Shown here in pieces: positions 59,640-64,000 of a DNA stretch of 64,000 bases (the stretch's first letter is position 1; each line of letters begins with the position of its first letter). A model generated the notes under the pieces. The model made no database searches and was not told the origin of the DNA. It saw only the letters and a list, made by a program, of their open reading frames with translations. The stretch comes from Mycobacterium shigaense (GTDB lineage: Bacteria > Actinomycetota > Actinomycetes > Mycobacteriales > Mycobacteriaceae). The translations under genes were made by a program, and so were the position numbers. The stretch is from positions 4,278,001 through 4,342,000 of the forward strand of contig NZ_AP018164.1 of the NCBI RefSeq assembly GCF_002356315.1. The letters are read 5' to 3'.

Positions 59640-60542
59640 ATGAGCGAACCGCTACTGCCACGCGAGGTCCGTCGCCGATTGGCGATTATCCGCCACGCCG
59701 AAGAAGTGACCGGCAACGTGGCTATGACGTGCCGCTATTACGGGATCAGCCGGCCGGTCTACTACCGATGGCTAAGGCGCTACCAGGAGCAGAGCATTGA
59801 CGGGCTGCGTGATCTCTCGCGACGACCGCATCACAGCCCCAACGCCACCCATGTCGATGTCGTCGGCAAGATCCTCTACCTGAGGCAGAATTACCATTTC
59901 GGACCCGCCAAGATCGCGATGTATTTCAAGCGATACCACGACGTGGAGGTGTCCCAATCCGGCGTCTGGCGCATCCTCAAGAGCCTCGACCTCAATCGCC
60001 TACCGGCCTCCCAGCGCTACAAACGACTCGACAAACGATGGACACGCTACGAAAAGCAGCTGCCCGGACATCAAGTCCAAATCGACGTCAAATTCGTTGA
60101 GCCACTGAAGAACGCCGCCCCGCCCGCCGTCGGCCGGCGCACCAAGCACTACCAGTTCACCGCAATCGACGACTGCACCCGACTACGCGTGCTGCGCATC
60201 TACCTACGTTGCGATCAGAAAACCGCAATCCAGTTCGTCGACTACATGCTCGAGCGACTGCCCTTCCCGGTGCAGATCATCCAGACAGACAACGGCGCCG
60301 AATTCCAATCAGCCTTCCACTACCACGTCCTCAACAAAGGCGTCGGCCACCGTTACATCAAGCCGCGAACCCCGCGCCTGAACGGCAAAGTGGAGCGATC
60401 CCACCGCATCGATGCTGAAGAGTTCTACGCCCTCCTGGACGGCGTCGTCGTTGACGACGCCACACCCTACGAACGACTACGCCAGAAAACCCAGACCCCG
60501 GCCGTAACCGATGAACGTCAGTCACAAACTAAGTGGAGCTAA
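59640..60542 (+). CDS. IS481-type transposase, internally shortened
   Basis: 300 residues. An N-terminal helix-turn-helix (about 8-60, RLAIIRHAEEVTGNVAMTCRYYGISRPVYYRWLRRY) is followed by a DDE integrase core: VQIDVKFV (first Asp, about 143), IIQTDNGAEFQS (second Asp, about 219) and LNGKVERSHRIDAEEFY (Glu, about 250). After GVVVDDA the protein goes straight to TPYERLRQKTQ, skipping the YN-x-x-RPH-x-x-LG segment always found there, so some 25-30 residues are deleted in frame. The last codons, TKWS and the stop, read into the tRNA-Ala gene beyond the inverted repeat. It is probably inactive. Confidence 0.88.
   Translation: MSEPLLPREVRRRLAIIRHAEEVTGNVAMTCRYYGISRPVYYRWLRRYQEQSIDGLRDLSRRPHHSPNATHVDVVGKILYLRQNYHFGPAKIAMYFKRYHDVEVSQSGVWRILKSLDLNRLPASQRYKRLDKRWTRYEKQLPGHQVQIDVKFVEPLKNAAPPAVGRRTKHYQFTAIDDCTRLRVLRIYLRCDQKTAIQFVDYMLERLPFPVQIIQTDNGAEFQSAFHYHVLNKGVGHRYIKPRTPRLNGKVERSHRIDAEEFYALLDGVVVDDATPYERLRQKTQTPAVTDERQSQTKWS
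60509..60522. repeat. Right imperfect inverted repeat of the IS481-type relic
   Basis: CGATGAACGTCAGT is, as its reverse complement, 12 of 14 identical to the left copy. It ends 11 bases before the tRNA gene. Confidence 0.55.
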
Positions 60543-60606
60543 GGGGAATCGAACCCCTGACCTACTCGATGCGAACGAGTCGCGCTACCAACTGCGCCAT
60601 AGCCCC
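60534..60606 (-). tRNA. tRNA-Ala (CGC anticodon)
   Basis: A 73-base cloverleaf on the minus strand: acceptor stem GGGGCTA/TAGCTCC with discriminator A, D-arm GCGC-AGTTGGTA-GCGC, anticodon stem ACTCG/CGAGT around TTCGCAT (anticodon CGC, reading GCG), T-arm AGGGG-TTCGATT-CCCCT. The G3-U70 wobble pair, the main alanine identity element, is present. CCA is not encoded. The 3' end overlaps the last nine bases of the transposase frame on the other strand. It marks the right border of the second accessory block. Confidence 0.96.
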
Positions 60607-60650
60607 TGATCGCTAGCAGGCTACCAGTTCCGGCGCCGGACCATTACGCG

Positions 60651-61688
60651 CTACTGGCCCACGGCCCGCGGCAGTTCCCTGGACCAGCCGAAGTGCTGCT
60701 GCGGCATCGCGTAGTCCAGGTGCTCGAAGATGGGGTCCTCGTCGTCGATCTCCAGGACCACCGCGCCGGGGCGCCGCAGGCGCGACGGCACCACGTCGTA
60801 CTGGCGGTCGCGCGCGTTCTCCACGCCGAGCCGCGCGCGTGCCATCCGCTGCGCCCGGCGGCGGCGAATCTTTTCCTCGATCCGCGTCTGCCGGCGCAGG
60901 TAACCGAGGTAGATGAGGGTCACGAAAGTGGCGCCGCCGCAGGCCCACCAGGCGCTCGGGCTGATCTCGAAGGCGGCGGTCGCCGTCCCGACCAAAATGA
61001 CGGCCAGCACCATCAGCACGCGCTTACGCGCGGCGTACTTCTTGGCATCGATGGCGGCGGCGTGCGTGGTGTCGAAGCGTCGCCTCCGGGACCGAGCCGC
61101 GACGAAGGCATTCGTGTTGACGTCGTCGTCCTGCTCGGCCTCGGGCTCCAGACCGGACGAGTCCTCGACGTACTCGTAGCGGTCGGCCAGGTCGGCCAGG
61201 TCGGCGTCCTCGTCGGCGCCGTCGTGCTCGTCCTCGGCGGCCTCGTCGACTTCGTCCATCACCGGCTCGGGCACCACGCCGCTGACCCCGGCCGGCAGGG
61301 CCGCGGAATCCTCGACGACGTCCACGTCGAGGTAGTCGGGCTCGGTCGTTTCTGCCACGGCAATCCGCATCACCACCGCGTGCGCGGGCTGCTCTACGGT
61401 GTCGGGCTCGTGGTCAACGTCGTCTTCAGAGTCGTCCTGGGCTTCGTCCAGCTCATCGTCGGCTGAGTCTTCCTCGGGCCGCCAGTCCGGATCGCTGCGA
61501 TGGCCCGAGGCCGGCCCGGTGCGCTTGAGCAGGCGCGCATTGGCGCCTCCGTTGAGCACTCGGCTGGCCAGGGCGACATCGCTGGTGCGCCGGACCGCGT
61601 CGCGTTTGCTGATCAGCATCGGCACCAGCACGAACAGCCAGAGCACCACGAGCGAGATCCACAACAATGACTGCGGGATGCTGGGCAT
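60651..61688 (-). CDS. glpR: GlpR/SepX-like membrane receptor of Glp (Rv0996-like)
   Basis: A 345-residue membrane protein. N-terminal TM helix (QSLLWISLVVLWLFVLVPML, about 6-25), a long acidic, low-complexity cytoplasmic region (about 60-210, rich in D/E), then two TM helices (VLMVLAVILVGTATAAF and WWACGGATFVTLIYLGYL) and a basic RRxRRRRAQRMARARLG tail with a conserved C-terminal block ending HFGWSRELPRAVGQ. In Corynebacterium the homologous GlpR recruits the gephyrin-like Glp to the FtsZ ring. The operon galU-glp-rimJ-glpR fits that pairing. The ATG has AAGGAG 9 bases upstream. Confidence 0.82.
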   Translation of the reverse strand: MPSIPQSLLWISLVVLWLFVLVPMLISKRDAVRRTSDVALASRVLNGGANARLLKRTGPASGHRSDPDWRPEEDSADDELDEAQDDSEDDVDHEPDTVEQPAHAVVMRIAVAETTEPDYLDVDVVEDSAALPAGVSGVVPEPVMDEVDEAAEDEHDGADEDADLADLADRYEYVEDSSGLEPEAEQDDDVNTNAFVAARSRRRRFDTTHAAAIDAKKYAARKRVLMVLAVILVGTATAAFEISPSAWWACGGATFVTLIYLGYLRRQTRIEEKIRRRRAQRMARARLGVENARDRQYDVVPSRLRRPGAVVLEIDDEDPIFEHLDYAMPQQHFGWSRELPRAVGQ

Positions 61689-61877
61689 GATGACCTGCTC
61701 CTTCTGGCCTGGATCCCTGCGAGGCCGATGGTTGACCTGCGTGGCCGGGACCTGTGACCAGCGCAATTACACACCTGTAATTTGCCTCAATCAAGCATCA
61801 CACGCCACATATGTCACGTTAGCCACATATTTATTGCGATTTCCCCACGGCGGCGGGTTGGAGCAGGCGGTTACCCG

Positions 61878-62531
61878 TCAGACCCAGCTGGCGTGCCCGG
61901 TCCGCACCAGCGTCGATGCGACCGACCCGTACACCTCCTCGACGGTGATGGCCATCAGCAGGTGGTCGCGCCACGCCCGGTCGACCTCGAGGTAGCGGCG
62001 CAGCAGGCCCTCCTCGCGAAACCCGACCTTGCCCAATACCGCACGGCTAGCGGCGTTTTCCGGGCGCACGGTCGCCTCCACCCGATGCAGGCGCACCGGC
62101 CCGAAGCAGTGGTCGAGCCCGAGCGCCAACGCGCCGGTCGCCACGCCGCCGCCGGTCGCCGAGCTGGGCACCCAGTAGCCGATCCACGCCGAGCGCAGCG
62201 CCCCGTGGGTGACGTTGCCGATGGTCAACTGCCCGCAATAGCACCCGTCGAGTTCGATCACGTAGGGCAGCATGCGGCCGCTGCGCGCCTCGGCCCGCAA
62301 CCCCGAACACAACGCCGGCCAGGCCGCCGGCGTGTGCCGCACCGTCCAGTCGCCCTCGGAGCTGGGCTCCCACGGCTCGAGGTGCGCGCGGTCGGCCAAC
62401 CGGGTGCGGCTCCACTGCGCGCCGTCACGCATCCGCACGGGCCGCAGCCGGATCACTCCCGCCGAAACCCGCAGCGGCCCAACACTCATGGGCCAGCCGG
62501 GATGCCGGGCGCTGGTGCGCAGGAAATTCAC
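61878..62531 (-). CDS. rimJ: RimJ-like GNAT N-acetyltransferase
   Basis: A 217-residue GNAT of the RimJ/RimL type, which acetylates the N-terminal residue of a ribosomal protein or another substrate. Seen: RLRPVRMRDGAQWSRTRLADRAHLEPWEP, the core strand YCGQLTIGNVTHGALRSAWIGYWV, acetyl-CoA loop SSATGGGVATGALALGLD (in place of RGxG), and HRVEATVRPENAASRAVLGKVGFREEGLLRRYLEVD. The start is GTG 62531, 21 bases after the glp stop; the name rests on operon context and length, and the true substrate is unproven. Confidence 0.85.
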   Translation of the reverse strand: MNFLRTSARHPGWPMSVGPLRVSAGVIRLRPVRMRDGAQWSRTRLADRAHLEPWEPSSEGDWTVRHTPAAWPALCSGLRAEARSGRMLPYVIELDGCYCGQLTIGNVTHGALRSAWIGYWVPSSATGGGVATGALALGLDHCFGPVRLHRVEATVRPENAASRAVLGKVGFREEGLLRRYLEVDRAWRDHLLMAITVEEVYGSVASTLVRTGHASWV

Positions 62532-62552
62532 CGGAGTGCGCAGCCGTGTCGC

Positions 62553-63845
62553 TCAGCCGCGCTGAGCCAGGAAGGCGACGTCGACGATCTCACCGGTACG
62601 AATCTGCTCCGCCCCGGTGGGAACCACAACCAGGCAATTGGCCTCGGCAAGGGTCGCCAGCAGATGCGACGACGCCCCGGGTGCCCCGCCGAGCGCCTGC
62701 ACCAGGTACTCGCCGGTGTCCTGATCACGCATCAGCTGGCCGCGCAGGTAGCCCTTGCGCCCGGCCACCGACGTGATGGGCGAGAGCGTGCGGGCCTGCA
62801 CGATGCGCCGCAGCGGCTGGCGCTTGCCCAGCGACAGCCGGATCAGCGGCCGGACCATCACCTCGAAGACCACCAGCGCGCTGACCGGATTCGAGGGCAG
62901 CAGGAAGGTCGGCACGCCGTCGCGCCCCAGCTGCCCGAAGCCCTGGACCGATCCGGGATGCATCGCGACCCGGACCACTTCCAGCTCGCCGAGCCCGGAG
63001 AGCACGCCGCGGACCGCCTCGGCGGCCGCGCCCCCGACGCCGCCGGCGATCACCAGGACCTCGGCACGGTTGATCTGCCCTTCGACGATCTCGCCCAGCT
63101 CTTGCGGGTTGTTGGACACGATGCCGATACGGTTGACTTCCGCTCCGGCGTCACGGGCCGCCGCGGCCAGCGCGTAGGAGTTGACGTCGTAGACCTGCCC
63201 GTTGCCGGGGGTGCGCGAAATGTCCACCAGTTCACCGCCGATGACCATGATCGACACGCGGGGCCGCGGATGCACCAACACCCGTTCCCGGCCGACCGCC
63301 GCAAGCAGGCCCACCTGCGCGGCACCGATGATCGTGCCCGCCCGCACCGCGACGTCGCCCGGCTGCACGTCGTCCCCGGCGCGCCGCACGTAGGCGCCCG
63401 ACGGCGCCCCGCGCAGGATCCGCACCTTGGACGTGCCGCCGTCGGTCCACTTCAGCGGCAACACCGCGTCGGCCAGCGTGGGCAACGGGGCCCCGGTCTG
63501 CACCCGTGCGGCCTGCCGGGGCTGCAGCCGGCTGGGCGTGCGCGCACCGGCCTCGATCGTTCCCATCACCGGCAGGACTAGCCCGTCCGGGGCATCCTCG
63601 TCGACAATCGGCTCTCCGGCCTCGTCGTAGACGGGCTCGCCGCTGACCTCGCCGACACCCAGCACGTCGACACTGCGCACGGCGTAACCATCGATCGCCG
63701 CCTGGTCGAACCCGGGCAGCGGCCGTTCGGTCACGACTTCTTCGGCGCACATCAAGCCTTGCGCCTCGGCTATGGCCACCCTGATCGGCCGCGGCGCTAC
63801 CGCGGCGGCCGTTATCCGGGCTTGTTGCTCCTCCACCGAACGCAC
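62553..63845 (-). CDS. glp: Gephyrin/MoeA-like Glp cell-division protein (MoeA1)
   Basis: A 430-residue MoeA-fold protein. N-terminal MoeA_N (about 1-165, ERPLPGFDQAAIDGYAVRS, with the MoeA DGYA), MoCF-like central domain (about 170-315), and C-terminal MoeA_C. The catalytic GGVSVGD motif of true MoeA is replaced by AGGVGGAAAEAVRG (about 265), TGDE by IGGEL, and LPGNP by LPSNP, so molybdenum insertion is unlikely. This matches Corynebacterium Glp, which binds FtsZ with its receptor GlpR. From memory it equals Rv0994, called moeA1. GTG start 63845; galU lies 43 bases upstream. Confidence 0.88.
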   Translation of the reverse strand: MRSVEEQQARITAAAVAPRPIRVAIAEAQGLMCAEEVVTERPLPGFDQAAIDGYAVRSVDVLGVGEVSGEPVYDEAGEPIVDEDAPDGLVLPVMGTIEAGARTPSRLQPRQAARVQTGAPLPTLADAVLPLKWTDGGTSKVRILRGAPSGAYVRRAGDDVQPGDVAVRAGTIIGAAQVGLLAAVGRERVLVHPRPRVSIMVIGGELVDISRTPGNGQVYDVNSYALAAAARDAGAEVNRIGIVSNNPQELGEIVEGQINRAEVLVIAGGVGGAAAEAVRGVLSGLGELEVVRVAMHPGSVQGFGQLGRDGVPTFLLPSNPVSALVVFEVMVRPLIRLSLGKRQPLRRIVQARTLSPITSVAGRKGYLRGQLMRDQDTGEYLVQALGGAPGASSHLLATLAEANCLVVVPTGAEQIRTGEIVDVAFLAQRG

Positions 63846-63888
63846 AACCGCGCCTTCCTGCCTCGAACACTCGCCGCGCGGAGCCCGG

Positions 63889-64000
63889 CTACTGCTCGGT
63901 CAGGCCCAATCGCGCCACCAACCATCGCCGCAAATCCGGGCCATAGTCGTCACGATCCAATGCAAAGTCAACCGCAGCCTTGAGGTAGCCGCCGGGATTT
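63889..64000 (-). CDS. galU: UTP-glucose-1-phosphate uridylyltransferase (C-terminal end)
   Basis: The last 36 codons only; the gene continues past the window. The end reads NPGGYLKAAVDFALDR, then DDYGPDLRRWLVARLGLTEQ, the usual C terminus of GalU, which makes UDP-glucose from glucose 1-phosphate and UTP. It heads the glp-rimJ-glpR operon. UDP-glucose is the substrate of the dehydrogenase at 25645. Confidence 0.9.
   Translation of the reverse strand, partial: NPGGYLKAAVDFALDRDDYGPDLRRWLVARLGLTEQ

Larger units (their letters stand above)
59590..60522 (+). mobile_element. IS481-family insertion sequence remnant
   Basis: About 0.93 kb bounded by 14-base imperfect inverted repeats, containing one transposase gene. 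The inner deletion in the transposase, the imperfect repeats and the absence of a clear target-site duplication show an old, inactive copy. It sits immediately next to the 3' end of tRNA-Ala. Confidence 0.6.

Noticed and set aside
1..64000. CRISPR arrays, rRNA genes, prophage or complete transposons
   Set aside because: No regularly spaced repeats, rRNA signatures, phage structural genes or integrases of the tyrosine or serine type were seen.

Overview
The window is one continuous stretch of a high-GC actinobacterial chromosome, and the gene set points to a slow-growing non-tuberculous Mycobacterium. It carries a PPE-family gene, rpfB, a Pks16-type fatty-acyl-AMP ligase, the cAMP-dependent lysine acetyltransferase, and a core order that runs, inverted, like the M. 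tuberculosis Rv1015c-Rv0993 segment (rplY, pth, pks16, ispE, ksgA, rpfB, tatD, metS ... pabB, rsmI, pmt, arcA, Rv1000c, Rv0999, Rv0998 ... Rv0996, rimJ, moeA1, galU). Rv numbers and family assignments are from memory of these families, not from a database search.

Layout. (1) 1-11961: housekeeping core: a cut-off SDR, rplY-pth, an inserted AraC regulator/amidohydrolase pair, pks16, then the rpfB-rsmA-ispE operon, tatD and metG. (2) 12036-43256: about 31 kb of accessory DNA between metG and pabB. It holds a PAS protein, an exported BcsB-like protein, two TetR regulators, a PPE gene and a Wzx/Wzy-type polysaccharide locus. That locus has an initiating phosphoglycosyltransferase, a flippase, three GT4 glycosyltransferases, epimerases, UDP-glucose dehydrogenase plus UDP-xylose synthase, a methyltransferase, a GMC oxidoreductase, an aldo/keto reductase, a Wzy-like polymerase and a Wzz/BY-kinase-like chain-length protein. 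Beyond it lie two paralogous DUF4832-type lipoproteins on either side of a GAF-GGDEF-EAL enzyme, an FkbM methyltransferase, and a flavoprotein/ECF41 sigma factor pair. (3) 43299-51415: core again: pabB, rsmI, pmt, arcA, a LexA-controlled AlkB-like gene, two DUF5642-type lipoproteins and the cAMP-regulated acetyltransferase. (4) 51541-60533: a second accessory block ending at tRNA-Ala(CGC): a WecG-type glycosyltransferase, the D,D-heptose genes hddA-gmhA-gmhB, a permease pair, an aldo/keto reductase, a GAF-EAL protein, a decayed SDR and an IS481-type relic whose reading frame runs into the tRNA. (5) 60534-64000: tRNA-Ala and the galU-glp(moeA1)-rimJ-glpR operon.

How it fits together. GalU makes UDP-glucose, and Ugd and Uxs turn it into UDP-glucuronate and UDP-xylose. 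The glycosyltransferases would build a lipid-linked repeat, Wzx flips it, and Wzy/Wzz polymerise it. The c-di-GMP enzyme and the BcsB-like protein suggest second-messenger control and an extracytoplasmic export or anchoring step. A complete Wzx/Wzy-style locus with its own c-di-GMP enzyme and paired lipoproteins is unusual for a mycobacterium and is the best candidate here for an undescribed system. A second recurring theme is leaderless transcription: at ten genes a TANNNT-like -10 hexamer lies 6-8 nt before the start codon, which fixes several starts.
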